Of a DNA stretch of 26,544 nt, positions 6,562 to 14,930 are shown piece after piece. The DNA lies in NCBI GenBank assembly GCA_946491915.1, contig CAMLYR010000012.1:1-26544 (forward strand), written 5' to 3'. The notes below the pieces were generated by a model, which was not told the DNA's origin, ran no database searches, and was given only the letters and a program-made list of their open reading frames with translations. Source of the stretch: an uncultured Clostridium sp. Lineage in GTDB: Bacteria; Bacillota_A; Clostridia; TANB77; CAG-508. The translations under genes were made by a program, and so were the position numbers. Numbering within the stretch: position 1 is the first letter of the stretch; each line of letters starts with the position of its first letter.

Positions 6562-7362
6562 TTGAGTACAAAAAAGAAAATGATCATTGTATGTGTGATA
6601 ATTGTTATCATTGTGGTTTCTATTGGAGTTTGTATCAATGTAAAAAGAGATACAAAAAGAGCAGATGTTAAAGTTCCCATTTTGCTATATCATAATTTCG
6701 TAACAACGGTTCCAGAAACTGATCCAGACAATTTTAATTATATAAATACGCCAGAAAGTTTTGAAGAAAATATAAAAACATTTATAGAAAATGGATATAC
6801 CATCATATCTATGAAAGAATTAGCATTTGCTGAAAGTGGAAAGACAAAGCTTCCAGATAAACCGATGGTAATAACATTTGATGATGGATATTACAGTAAT
6901 TATGAATATATTTATCCAATTTTGAAACAGTATCAAGTGAAAGCATCCATATTTATTGTAACAGATAAAATTGGTCAAGAAATAGATGGTATCAAATATT
7001 TAGGGTGGGAAGAATGTTTAGAAATGCAAAATAGTGGACTTGTAGAAATAGGCAGTCACAGTAAAAAACACGTTTTTTATGATAAGCGTCCTGTACGAGA
7101 ACTTCGTGATGATGTAAAAGCATCTTATGAAGAAATAGAGAAACATTTAGGAAAACAAGATTTAAAAATATTTGCCTATCCATTTGGTGCATATACAACT
7201 GAAACAGTAAGGACTTTAAAAAATAATGGAATCGACTTTCAAATTTATGATATTGGAATGAATCATTTTAATAATTTAGATAAAAATGCGATTAAGAGAA
7301 TCAATATTCCTTGTGAGATGACAGGAAAGGAGATTATAGAAGAGATAGATGCATACCAATAA
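6562..7362 (+). CDS. Membrane-anchored polysaccharide deacetylase
   Basis: A NodB-fold carbohydrate esterase 4. Starting at TTG 6562, residues about 7-26 form a single uncleaved membrane anchor, so the enzyme faces outward. Motifs are in order: the early YH (44) seen in PgaB/IcaB-type enzymes, TFDDGY (105-110) with the catalytic base and first metal ligand, SHSKKH (165-170) supplying the two metal histidines, and AYPFG (205-209). The role expected is partial N-deacetylation of an exported poly-N-acetylglucosamine-like polymer made by the divergent GT2. The frame is open much further upstream, but that stretch is antisense to the GT2 gene. AGAGGTG sits seven bases before the TTG, whereas the first internal ATG (6580) is too far from any ribosome site. 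Confidence 0.85.
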   Translation: MSTKKKMIIVCVIIVIIVVSIGVCINVKRDTKRADVKVPILLYHNFVTTVPETDPDNFNYINTPESFEENIKTFIENGYTIISMKELAFAESGKTKLPDKPMVITFDDGYYSNYEYIYPILKQYQVKASIFIVTDKIGQEIDGIKYLGWEECLEMQNSGLVEIGSHSKKHVFYDKRPVRELRDDVKASYEEIEKHLGKQDLKIFAYPFGAYTTETVRTLKNNGIDFQIYDIGMNHFNNLDKNAIKRINIPCEMTGKEIIEEIDAYQ

Positions 7363-7383
7363 AAATATTTATAATATATACAG

Positions 7384-7426
7384 AAACAAGAAATTCAACT
7401 CAAAATAAGAGTTGAATTTCTTGTTT
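7384..7426. terminator. Strong terminator after the deacetylase gene
   Basis: Two perfect 18-base arms (7384-7401 and 7409-7426) flank a seven-base loop. A short T-run closes the plus-strand copy and the arms themselves begin with AAAC, so it may work in both directions. Confidence 0.8.
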
Positions 7427-7551
7427 TAATATGGAATATATAAATCAAAGTTATCAGTTTTATATACATTTTTTATTAAAGAAAGAAATTTTACTATATA
7501 GAAGGATTAATTTCATAAATTAGTAATACCCCCTTTTAAAAATGAAGAAAA

Positions 7552-7560
7552 TGGTATACA
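7552..7560 (+). promoter_or_regulatory. Extended -10 element upstream of recJ
   Basis: TGGTATACA is a TG-extended -10 about 30 bases before the recJ start. The -35 region is poor. Confidence 0.35.
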
Positions 7561-7590
7561 ATATAGAAAAATTAGAATTAGGAGAGGAAT

Positions 7591-9282
7591 ATGAATAAAA
7601 AATGGCAAATATATGAAGTAGATGAAGAAAAAGTAGAAGAATTATCTAAAAAGTATCATTTAAATAAACTATTAGCAACCATACTTGCCAATAGAAATAT
7701 TGTAAATGAAGAAGAAATTAGACTATTTTTAAATCCCACAAGAAATGATTTTCATGACCCATATCTAATCACAGATATGGAAAAAGCGATTAATAGAATT
7801 GTAGAAGCAATAAAAAAACAAGAAAAAGTAACCATTTATGGGGATTATGATGTAGATGGCATTACCAGTATTACAGTTTTAAAAAGTTTTTTACAAGATA
7901 GAGGATTAGAAGTATCACAGTATATTCCTAATCGATTACATGAAGGATATGGATTAAATAAAAATGCAATTGACAAAATTCATAGTAATGGATGTCAATT
8001 GATGATAACAGTAGATTGTGGAATATCTGCAATCGAAGAAATTGAATATACTAACAGTTTAGGAATTGAAACCATTGTAACAGACCATCATGAACCTGGA
8101 AATGAATTACCAAATGCATTAGCGGTTATTGATAATAAACGAAAAGATAGTACATATCCATTTCGTGAATTAGCTGGTGTTGGTGTTGTGTTTAAAGTGA
8201 TACAAGCTTTAGGAATGAAATTAGGATTAAAAGAAGAAGAATATTTAAAATATTTAGATATTGTTTGTATAGGAACTATATCTGATATTGTTCCATTAAT
8301 AGATGAAAATAGAGTGATTGCTAAATTAGGCTTATTATTAATCAAACAAACTAAAAACATAGGATTAAGGTCTATTATCCAATCATCAGGATATACCAAA
8401 ATTGATTCAAACAGTATTTCTTTTGGAATTGCACCAAGAATCAATGCTTGTGGAAGAATGGGAAAAGCAGAAGATGCTTTGCAACTATTTTTATCTAAAA
8501 ATATAAATGAAGTTACTCAACTTACAATCAAATTAAATGAATACAATAGATTAAGACAAGATACAGAAAAGAAAATTTTTGAAAGTGCTATCAAGCAAAT
8601 AGAAGAAGAACACTTGGCAGAAAATGCAACCATTACTGTTGGAGGACATAATTGGCATCATGGAGTGATTGGGATTGTTTCTTCTAAAATTACAGAAATG
8701 TATTTTAAACCAAGTATTTTGCTAAGTTTTGAAGAAGATGGAATTGGGACAGGGTCAGGAAGAAGTATACCTGGATTTGATTTACATGAGGCCTTATCAA
8801 AATGTACAGACACCATTGAAAAATTTGGTGGTCATAGCATGGCTATTGGAATTACGATTAAAAAAGAAAAGTTTGAAGCTTTCAGAAAAGAATTTGAGAA
8901 AATTGCTAAAGAAGCGAATATTGAAAAAATTGTTCCGATTATCAACATAGATGCCAAAATTGACTTTAGTAGTATTAATAAAGAAATGGTAGAAAGTTTA
9001 AAAGAATTAGAGCCATTTGGGGAAGGCAATAAAATGCCTGTATTTGCTTTTAAGAATTTAAAAATTGACTCTATTAGAGCATTATCAGAAGGAAAGCATT
9101 TGAAATTAACTCTAAAGGAAGGAAATACAGTTGTAAATGCTATTGGATTTAATATGGGAGCATTAGTAGAAGACTATAGAATTGGTGATAAAATAGATGT
9201 TGTAGGTGTATTAGAAGTAAATACCTTTAATGGAGTAGATACCCTACAAATCAATATGAAAGATATTATGAGAGCGATATAG
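7591..9282 (+). CDS. recJ: Single-stranded-DNA exonuclease RecJ
   Basis: RecJ degrades single-stranded DNA 5' to 3' in recombination and repair. The DHH phosphoesterase core is complete: GDYDVDG (84-90), TVDCG (about 140-144) and TDHHEPG (164-170), followed by CGRMGKAEDAL. The DHHA1 segment carries HHGVIGIVSSKI, GTGSGRSIPG and the GGHSMAIG motif. The C-terminal part (about 450-563) is the OB-fold domain. Length (563) is normal for Bacillota RecJ. AGGAGAGG lies five bases before the ATG. rel follows after 26 bases, the usual clostridial pairing, so the two are probably cotranscribed. Confidence 0.95.
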   Translation: MNKKWQIYEVDEEKVEELSKKYHLNKLLATILANRNIVNEEEIRLFLNPTRNDFHDPYLITDMEKAINRIVEAIKKQEKVTIYGDYDVDGITSITVLKSFLQDRGLEVSQYIPNRLHEGYGLNKNAIDKIHSNGCQLMITVDCGISAIEEIEYTNSLGIETIVTDHHEPGNELPNALAVIDNKRKDSTYPFRELAGVGVVFKVIQALGMKLGLKEEEYLKYLDIVCIGTISDIVPLIDENRVIAKLGLLLIKQTKNIGLRSIIQSSGYTKIDSNSISFGIAPRINACGRMGKAEDALQLFLSKNINEVTQLTIKLNEYNRLRQDTEKKIFESAIKQIEEEHLAENATITVGGHNWHHGVIGIVSSKITEMYFKPSILLSFEEDGIGTGSGRSIPGFDLHEALSKCTDTIEKFGGHSMAIGITIKKEKFEAFRKEFEKIAKEANIEKIVPIINIDAKIDFSSINKEMVESLKELEPFGEGNKMPVFAFKNLKIDSIRALSEGKHLKLTLKEGNTVVNAIGFNMGALVEDYRIGDKIDVVGVLEVNTFNGVDTLQINMKDIMRAI

Positions 9283-9308
9283 TAAGGGAGTTTAAGGGGT
9301 GTAGTTTA

Positions 9309-11504
9309 ATGACTGAAAATAAAGAAATTACAATTAAAGATGTGATTAATAAAAGAAAAGAACATTCTAGAAGAGTAGATATCAAATTAATTATGAGAGC
9401 CTATCGATTGGCTAGTGAAAAACATAAAGGACAAAAAAGAAGCTCAGGTGAACCATATATTATTCACCCTCTTAATGTTGCATATATTTTAGCAGATATT
9501 GGATTAGATGATAGTACGATTTGTGCAGCACTTCTTCATGATGTTGTAGAAGACACAGATGTTACAGATAAAGATTTAAGAGCACAATTTGGAAATGAAA
9601 TTGCAGACATGGTAGCAGGTGTAACCAAATTAAGCAATATTCAATTTGCATCTGTAGAAGAACAACAAGCAGAAGACTATCGAAAAATGTTTTTGGCAAT
9701 GGGAAAAGATATTAGGGTTATCTTAATTAAATTAGCCGACAGATTACATAATATGAGAACTCTAAAATATTTAAAAAGAGATAGACAAATTGCTAATGCT
9801 AAAGAAACAAGGGACTTATATGCACCACTTGCAAATAGACTAGGTATTTATTCTCTGAAATGGGAATTGGAAGATTTGGCTTTTAAGTATTTAGAGCCAG
9901 AAGAATATCATGAATTAGTAGAAGGCATTAACAAAAAGAGAGAAGAAAGAACACAATTCATCGAGAAAATTATGGCAGATATTCGTGTGGCATTAAAAAA
10001 ACAAAGAATTGATGCAGAAGTAACAGGAAGAGCAAAGCATTTATATAGTATTTATCGTAAAATGAAACGAGATAATAAAACATTAGATCAAATTTATGAT
10101 TTATTTGCTCTAAGAATATTAGTAAATTCAGTAAAAGATTGTTATGCGGCATTAGGTGTTGTTCATGAATTATATAATCCTATGCCAGGTAGATTTAAAG
10201 ACTATATAGCAGTTCCTAAACCAAATATGTACCAATCTATTCATACAACATTGTTAGGAGAAAAAGGAACACCATTCGAGGTACAAATTAGAACATGGGA
10301 AATGCATAAAGTTGCTGAATTTGGTATTGCTGCGCACTGGGCATATAAAGAAGCAAGCTATTTTGGAAAAAAACAATCTGTCAAAGTAGAAGAAGATAAA
10401 TTAGCATGGCTTAGAGAAACTTTGGAATGGCAAAAAGAATTGGAAGATCCACAAGAATTTTTGAATACATTAAAAACAGAATTATTTGAAGATGAAGTAT
10501 ATGTATTTACACCAAAAGGGGCAATCAAAGTATTACCAAGAGGAGCAACACCAATTGATTTTGCATATATGATACATGCTGAAATTGGAAACAAGATGAC
10601 AGGGTGTAAAATTAATAGTAAAATGATGCCAATTATTACACCATTACAAAGTGGAGATATTGTAGAAATCATCACATCAGATAATTCTAAAGGACCAAGT
10701 AGAGATTGGCTAAAATTTGTAAAAAGTTCAGCAGCAAGAAATAAAATCAAAAGTTGGTTTAAAAAAGCACAAAAGGCAGAAAATATTGAAAAGGGAAAAG
10801 ATGCCATTGAAAAAGAATTAAAAAGAATTGGATTTACACATACAGATTTATTTAAACCAGAATATATTGATCCAATGCTTGAAAAATATAAATATAAAAA
10901 CTTAGATGAAATGTATGCAGCTGTTGGATTTGGAGCAAACTCATCAGGAAAAGTAATTGCTAGAATGCTTCAAGAATATCGAAAAGAACATGAAGAAGAA
11001 GATATTGAAAAAAAATTAGAAGAACTAAAAAAGGCAAAACAAAAGAAACCAAAGCCATCAAGTTCAGGTGTTATTGTAAAAGGAATTGACAATTGTTTAG
11101 TGAAACTTTCAAAATGTTGTAATCCCCTTCCAGGAGATGAAATTGTAGGATATATAACAAGAGGAAGAGGGGTATCTGTTCATAGAAAAGATTGTTATAA
11201 TGTCAAAGACTTAATATCAGAAGAAAATAGAATGATTGATGTAGAATGGTATGAAGAAGAAAAATCAGAATATCAAGCAGAAATCGAAATCTTTTCAAAT
11301 GATAGAACAGGTTTGTTAGTAGATATCTTAAAAGAATTAGGAACTACAAAAGTAAATATCTTAGGAGTAAATACCAAAACGACAAAAGAAAGAATTGCCA
11401 TTATCGATATTACTCTTGAGGTAGAAAATTTAGATGAACTAAATAAAGCACAAAAGGTTGTTAGAAAAGTAAACAGTGTTTATGATGTCAAGAGAAAGAA
11501 ATGA
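9309..11504 (+). CDS. relA: Bifunctional (p)ppGpp synthetase/hydrolase Rel
   Basis: A long RSH protein that makes and degrades the stringent-response alarmone. The hydrolase domain has IIHPLNVA with His53, LLHDVVEDTD with His77-Asp78 and the Glu81-Asp82 pair, and ADRLHNMRTL around 143-152, so hydrolysis should be active. The synthetase domain has YDLFALRI, GRFKDYIAVPKPNMYQSIHT and EVQIRT, all intact. TGS (about 395-460, VYVFTPKGAIKVLPRGATPI), the zinc-finger segment LSKCCNPLPGDEIVGY and a C-terminal ACT domain (about 655-731) complete the regulatory half. 731 residues is standard. AAGGGG lies 11 bases before the ATG. Transcription probably comes from recJ and stops at the inverted repeat downstream. 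Confidence 0.95.
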   Translation: MTENKEITIKDVINKRKEHSRRVDIKLIMRAYRLASEKHKGQKRSSGEPYIIHPLNVAYILADIGLDDSTICAALLHDVVEDTDVTDKDLRAQFGNEIADMVAGVTKLSNIQFASVEEQQAEDYRKMFLAMGKDIRVILIKLADRLHNMRTLKYLKRDRQIANAKETRDLYAPLANRLGIYSLKWELEDLAFKYLEPEEYHELVEGINKKREERTQFIEKIMADIRVALKKQRIDAEVTGRAKHLYSIYRKMKRDNKTLDQIYDLFALRILVNSVKDCYAALGVVHELYNPMPGRFKDYIAVPKPNMYQSIHTTLLGEKGTPFEVQIRTWEMHKVAEFGIAAHWAYKEASYFGKKQSVKVEEDKLAWLRETLEWQKELEDPQEFLNTLKTELFEDEVYVFTPKGAIKVLPRGATPIDFAYMIHAEIGNKMTGCKINSKMMPIITPLQSGDIVEIITSDNSKGPSRDWLKFVKSSAARNKIKSWFKKAQKAENIEKGKDAIEKELKRIGFTHTDLFKPEYIDPMLEKYKYKNLDEMYAAVGFGANSSGKVIARMLQEYRKEHEEEDIEKKLEELKKAKQKKPKPSSSGVIVKGIDNCLVKLSKCCNPLPGDEIVGYITRGRGVSVHRKDCYNVKDLISEENRMIDVEWYEEEKSEYQAEIEIFSNDRTGLLVDILKELGTTKVNILGVNTKTTKERIAIIDITLEVENLDELNKAQKVVRKVNSVYDVKRKK

Positions 11505-11514
11505 TGATGATAGT

Positions 11515-11640
11515 GACGGACGAAAAGGGAAATCGGGGACGGACTCATTTTTCCCTTTTTATAAAATTTAATATATTTTAAAGTTATTTTAGAGAAAAAG
11601 GGAAAAATGAGTCCGTCCCCGATTTCCCTTTTCGTCCGTC
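11515..11640. repeat. REP/MITE-like perfect inverted repeat
   Basis: Two 46-base arms (11515-11560 and 11595-11640) are exact reverse complements around a 34-base AT-rich loop. Each arm can also fold on itself (AAAAGGGAAA with TTTCCCTTTT) around GGGGACGGACTCAT, the pattern of REP sequences mobilised by REP-associated Y1 (RAYT) transposases. A single related sequence lies at 26441-26475, and the tail CCCCAAAACCCC just outside the right arm resembles the complement of its GGGATTTTGGGG. No transposase is in the window. As RNA it would form an extremely stable hairpin and probably acts as the rel terminator. Confidence 0.85.
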
Positions 11641-11676
11641 CCCAAAACCCCTTTTTGCTCGACTAAAGGAGGAAAT

Positions 11677-12324
11677 ATGATTTTAAAAGAACGAAAGATT
11701 AATACATGGATAGGAGACCCAACGAATTGCTATATTATTTTTGATGAAGAAAGCAAGGAAACTATGGTAATAGATCCTGCAGAAGATGTGGATGAAATTG
11801 TTGAAATGATTCATATTTTAAAAGGAAATCTAAAATACATCTATTTAACACATTGCCATGGGGACCATATAGCAGGGGTAACAGAATTAAAAAATCAATG
11901 TGGAGGAAAGGTACTAATTCATCGATTTGATAGCGAAGGATTAAATGATATCAATATTAATCTTTCAGAAATCATTGATTTACCACCAATAGAATTAGAA
12001 GCTGATTCAAGAATAGATGACAATGATTTAATACATTTGGGAAAATTAGAATTTAAAGTTATCCATACACCAGGTCATACGAAAGGATCAAGTAGTCTTT
12101 ACTGTCAAGAAGAGGGGTGTTTGTTTTCTGGAGATACCTTATTTCGTGGAACATGGGGAAGAACGGATTTACCAACAGGGAGTATAGAAGATATTATGGA
12201 TTCGATAATTAATAAATTGTTAAAACTTCCAGACAATACAATTGTGTATCCAGGACATGGTAAAGCAACAATGATAAAAGAAGAAAAGCCAATATATCTT
12301 GAGTTAAAGCCAAAATTGTATTGA
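11677..12324 (+). CDS. MBL-fold metallohydrolase, glyoxalase II-like
   Basis: A small stand-alone metallo-beta-lactamase-fold hydrolase of the YqgX/glyoxalase II type. The metal ligands are all visible: THCHGDH (His59, His61, Asp63, His64), HTPGH (His134), SGDTLF (Asp153) and VYPGHG (His194). The GRTDLPTGS segment is typical of the subgroup. It lacks the C-terminal helical substrate domain of full glyoxalase II, so the substrate is uncertain; a thioester is likely. The AAAGGAGG ribosome site lies five bases before the ATG. In Clostridia a gene of this family commonly lies between rel and hisS, as here. Confidence 0.9.
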   Translation: MILKERKINTWIGDPTNCYIIFDEESKETMVIDPAEDVDEIVEMIHILKGNLKYIYLTHCHGDHIAGVTELKNQCGGKVLIHRFDSEGLNDININLSEIIDLPPIELEADSRIDDNDLIHLGKLEFKVIHTPGHTKGSSSLYCQEEGCLFSGDTLFRGTWGRTDLPTGSIEDIMDSIINKLLKLPDNTIVYPGHGKATMIKEEKPIYLELKPKLY

Positions 12325-12349
12325 AAGTTGACAAATTATATAGTATACT
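12321..12349 (+). promoter_or_regulatory. Promoter of the 80-aa gene and hisS
   Basis: TTGAAA (12321-12326) and TATACT (12344-12349) are separated by 17 bases. The -35 overlaps the stop codon of the hydrolase gene. Confidence 0.6.
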
Positions 12350-12393
12350 TGTTGGGAAATTGAAAATTCAAAATTGCAGAAGGAGGAGTCAGA

Positions 12394-12636
12394 ATGATTG
12401 GTGTTGAAATCAAAAATTTAGGTCGGTTACGAAGAAGAGGGTATCATTTCATAGAAAGCAGTAGTGGAGATGCTATGGCAATTTTTTATGGAGAGGAAAT
12501 CATCTATTTTATGCAAATAGATAGTGATGGTTCCTTGGTAGTGAAAAATGGAGATGGGGAGACACTATATTCATGTAATAGTCTTGAGATTTCTATCAGA
12601 ATGGCCGGAACCAAAAACCTATGCATAGCTATATAG
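12394..12636 (+). CDS. Small uncharacterised protein (80 aa)
   Basis: Not recognised. The protein begins MIGVEIKNLGRLRRRGYHF, contains alternating hydrophobic and charged residues (IIYFMQIDSDGSLVVKN) and looks like a compact all-beta domain. No signal peptide, no membrane segment and two cysteines. The start is well supported by AAGGAGGAG eight bases upstream, and a promoter of its own lies 45 bases before it. hisS follows after 30 bases, so it is probably the first gene of a two-gene transcript. Confidence 0.7.
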   Translation: MIGVEIKNLGRLRRRGYHFIESSSGDAMAIFYGEEIIYFMQIDSDGSLVVKNGDGETLYSCNSLEISIRMAGTKNLCIAI

Positions 12637-12666
12637 TAAAAAATAAGAGAAAGGAAAAGAAAGTAT

Positions 12667-13998
12667 ATGGAAAAAGTAGAACCAAGAACATTAGCAGGAT
12701 TTATGGAATTATTACCAAATGAACAAATCTTGTTTAATCAAATGAAAGAAAAAATAGAGAAAACATATAAAAAGTTTGGATTTTTGCCATTAGATACACC
12801 AGTAATTGAACTTGCAGAAGTATTACTTGCAAAAGCTGGAGGAGAAACCGAAAAACAAATTTATCGTTTCCAAAAAGGAGACACAGATTTAGCATTACGT
12901 TTTGATTTAACTGTACCACTTGCAAAATATGTGGCAAAAAATTATGGAAATTTAAGTTTCCCATTTAGAAGATATCAAATTGGAAAAGTATATAGGGGAG
13001 AAAGAGCACAAAAAGGAAGATATAGAGAATTTTATCAATGTGATATTGATATTATTGGAGATGGAGAATTAGACTTAATCAATGATGCCGAAATTCCTGC
13101 AATTATTTATACGATATTTAAAGAATTGGGATTTGAAGACTTTACCATAAAGATAAATAACAGAAGAATTTTAAATGGATTATTTGAAAGTGTAGAACAA
13201 AAAGAGAATGCAGTTGAGATATTAAGAATTATTGACAAGATTGAAAAAATAGGAAAAGAAGCTGTTATAGAAGAATTTAAAAAATTAGGCTTACAAGAAA
13301 AACAAATCAATAATATTATCAACTTTATAGAAATTGAAGGTACTTCTGATGAAAAAATAGAAAAATTAGAAAATTTAGGAATTGAGAATGAAACATATTT
13401 AAAAGGTGTAGAAGAATTAAAAACTGTTGTAAAAAATGTAAGATTATTTGGTGTTCCAGATACCAACTTTAAAGTAGATTTAACCATTGCAAGAGGATTG
13501 GATTATTATACAGGAACGGTTTATGAAACCTTTTTAAATGATTATAGAGAAATTGGAAGTGTATGTTCTGGAGGAAGATATGAAAACTTGGCAGAATATT
13601 ATACAGATAAAAGTCTACCAGGTGTTGGTGTTTCTATTGGATTAACAAGATTATTTTACAAATTAAATGAATTAAATATTATTAAAGCAGATAAAAAATC
13701 AGTAGCAGATATTTTAATTATTCCAATGGTAGAAAATCTAGAAGAACCAATACAATTAGCAACAAAATTAAGAAGTATAGGAATCAATACAGAAATTTAT
13801 TTAAATAACAAAAAATTAAAAGCAAAATTTAAATATGCAGATAAATTGGAGATTCCTTATGTTATTGTATTAGGAGAAGATGAAATAAAAGCAAATGAAG
13901 TAACATTAAAAAATATGAAAACTGGAAATGAAAAAAAACTACCTATGGATGAGGAAAAAATAAAAGAGGTAATAAAAAATGAGAAAAGTGTACATTGA
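12667..13998 (+). CDS. hisS: Histidyl-tRNA synthetase
   Basis: A class II aminoacyl-tRNA synthetase that charges tRNA-His. Motif 1 is in the N-terminal part, motif 2 reads FRRYQIGKVYRGERAQKGR followed by REFYQCDIDIIG, the histidine-A signature is ARGLDYYTGTVYE at about 274-286, and motif 3 is GVGVSIGLTRL. The C-terminal 95 residues form the anticodon-binding domain, ending with the VILGEDE-type strand. The intact catalytic arginine region and the anticodon domain favour HisS over the HisZ paralogue. 443 residues is close to normal. The start has AAAGGA about 12 bases upstream. No T-box is visible in front; expression probably comes from the promoter before the 80-aa gene. Confidence 0.93.
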   Translation: MEKVEPRTLAGFMELLPNEQILFNQMKEKIEKTYKKFGFLPLDTPVIELAEVLLAKAGGETEKQIYRFQKGDTDLALRFDLTVPLAKYVAKNYGNLSFPFRRYQIGKVYRGERAQKGRYREFYQCDIDIIGDGELDLINDAEIPAIIYTIFKELGFEDFTIKINNRRILNGLFESVEQKENAVEILRIIDKIEKIGKEAVIEEFKKLGLQEKQINNIINFIEIEGTSDEKIEKLENLGIENETYLKGVEELKTVVKNVRLFGVPDTNFKVDLTIARGLDYYTGTVYETFLNDYREIGSVCSGGRYENLAEYYTDKSLPGVGVSIGLTRLFYKLNELNIIKADKKSVADILIIPMVENLEEPIQLATKLRSIGINTEIYLNNKKLKAKFKYADKLEIPYVIVLGEDEIKANEVTLKNMKTGNEKKLPMDEEKIKEVIKNEKSVH

Positions 13999-14075
13999 TG
14001 AAATTAAAAACCTCAATGTATATATGTGAAGTACTGTTTCGACAGGATTTATAAATATCAGAAAGTAATAATAAA

Positions 14076-14110
14076 AAACACAGTTTTATAAAAAATCATA
14101 AACTGTGTTT
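14076..14110. terminator. Bidirectional terminator between converging genes
   Basis: AAACACAGTTT (14076-14086) and AAACTGTGTTT (14100-14110) form an 11-bp stem, followed by ATTTTTT on the plus strand and TTTTTTATT on the minus strand. It separates hisS from the converging YcxB-like gene and includes the latter's stop codon. A weaker 8-bp inverted repeat without a T-run (13991-14020) precedes it at the hisS stop. Confidence 0.85.
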
Positions 14111-14642
14111 ATTTTTTAACTTTTTTCTCTTTATCTAATTTATATTTAAAAGGACATCTTTTCTTGATAAAATCTCTAAAAGTTAAAGGAGTTCCTTTTT
14201 TAAATCCAGATTTATCTAATAGAAGAGAATGTCTATTATCTAAGTATAGATAAAAAAAGGTATCTGTTTCAAATATTTTATAAAGTTCTCTGTAATGAAT
14301 AATAGAATATTCTTTTTTTGTGTAAATCTTAAAATATTTGCTATAAAATGAAAATGTAAAAGTTTGTTCTTTTGTAATTTTATTACTATGATATTCTTTA
14401 CTTACTTCCTCAATTGGATGAAAATATCTATATAAAATAAAGGAAGTTAAACAAGCACAAAAAATAACAGCTAATCCATAATAATGATTTTTAACATATA
14501 GCATAATGAAAAAAAGAATTAGCATAGATACAACAAGTGAAAATAGATGATATCTAAATGAAAATTTTCTAGAATGAAATTTTAGAAAATCATCATATAT
14601 GTCTTTGGAATATGTAGTTATATTTTTAAATAATAATTTCAA
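14109..14642 (-). CDS. YcxB-like membrane protein
   Basis: A 177-residue protein with two membrane segments (about 32-50 and 54-73) and a C-terminal cytoplasmic domain of the YcxB type: TFSFYSKYFKIYTKK, then IHYRELYKIFETDTFFYLYL, then a basic tail. No function is established for the family. The start is TTG at 14642 with AGGTGAT about seven bases upstream; no ATG is available nearby. It has its own extended -10 promoter and shares a bidirectional terminator with hisS. Confidence 0.7.
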   Translation of the reverse strand: MKLLFKNITTYSKDIYDDFLKFHSRKFSFRYHLFSLVVSMLILFFIMLYVKNHYYGLAVIFCACLTSFILYRYFHPIEEVSKEYHSNKITKEQTFTFSFYSKYFKIYTKKEYSIIHYRELYKIFETDTFFYLYLDNRHSLLLDKSGFKKGTPLTFRDFIKKRCPFKYKLDKEKKVKK

Positions 14643-14660
14643 CTTAAATCACCTAATATT

Positions 14661-14669
14661 AGTATAACA
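14661..14669 (-). promoter_or_regulatory. Extended -10 element of the YcxB-like gene
   Basis: On the minus strand TGTTATACT is a TG-extended -10, about 20 bases before the TTG start. No good -35 is seen at 17 bases. Confidence 0.4.
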
Positions 14670-14765
14670 TAAAAAATATTGAATGAAAATACAATAGAAA
14701 AATATTGAGTTTTAATACTTTGACATACTACCTCACCTGTCAAAATAATTCTAAAGAAACATGTG

Positions 14766-14794
14766 TTGCACATTAGAAACTTAAATGATATAAT
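14766..14794 (+). promoter_or_regulatory. Sigma-A promoter of trxB-trxA
   Basis: TTGCAC (14766-14771) and TATAAT (14789-14794) are 17 bases apart. The 5' leader of about 130 bases is AT-rich and shows no recognised riboswitch. Confidence 0.7.
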
Positions 14795-14930
14795 GGGTGA
14801 TATAAGAAATGTAATATTATTGTATATAAAATTCATATAAGATTAAGATAAAAAAATAATTTTTTCTATACAATAAAGAAAGCACATAATAAAAAACATA
14901 TAAAACAAATTAAAGAAAGGTACAAAAATT

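Noticed and set aside
12637..12666. T-box or other tRNA-sensing leader before hisS or metG
   Set aside because: The gaps are too short or lack specifier and antiterminator elements.
12667..13998. HisZ (ATP phosphoribosyltransferase regulatory subunit) instead of HisRS
   Set aside because: The histidine-A motif, motif 2 arginines and the anticodon-binding domain are all present, and no histidine biosynthesis genes are nearby.
14720..14743. TTGACA...TGTCAA inverted repeat that could supply -35 boxes on both strands
   Set aside because: Neither strand has a good -10 at 16-18 bases. A better trxB promoter lies at 14766-14794 and the YcxB-like gene has an extended -10.
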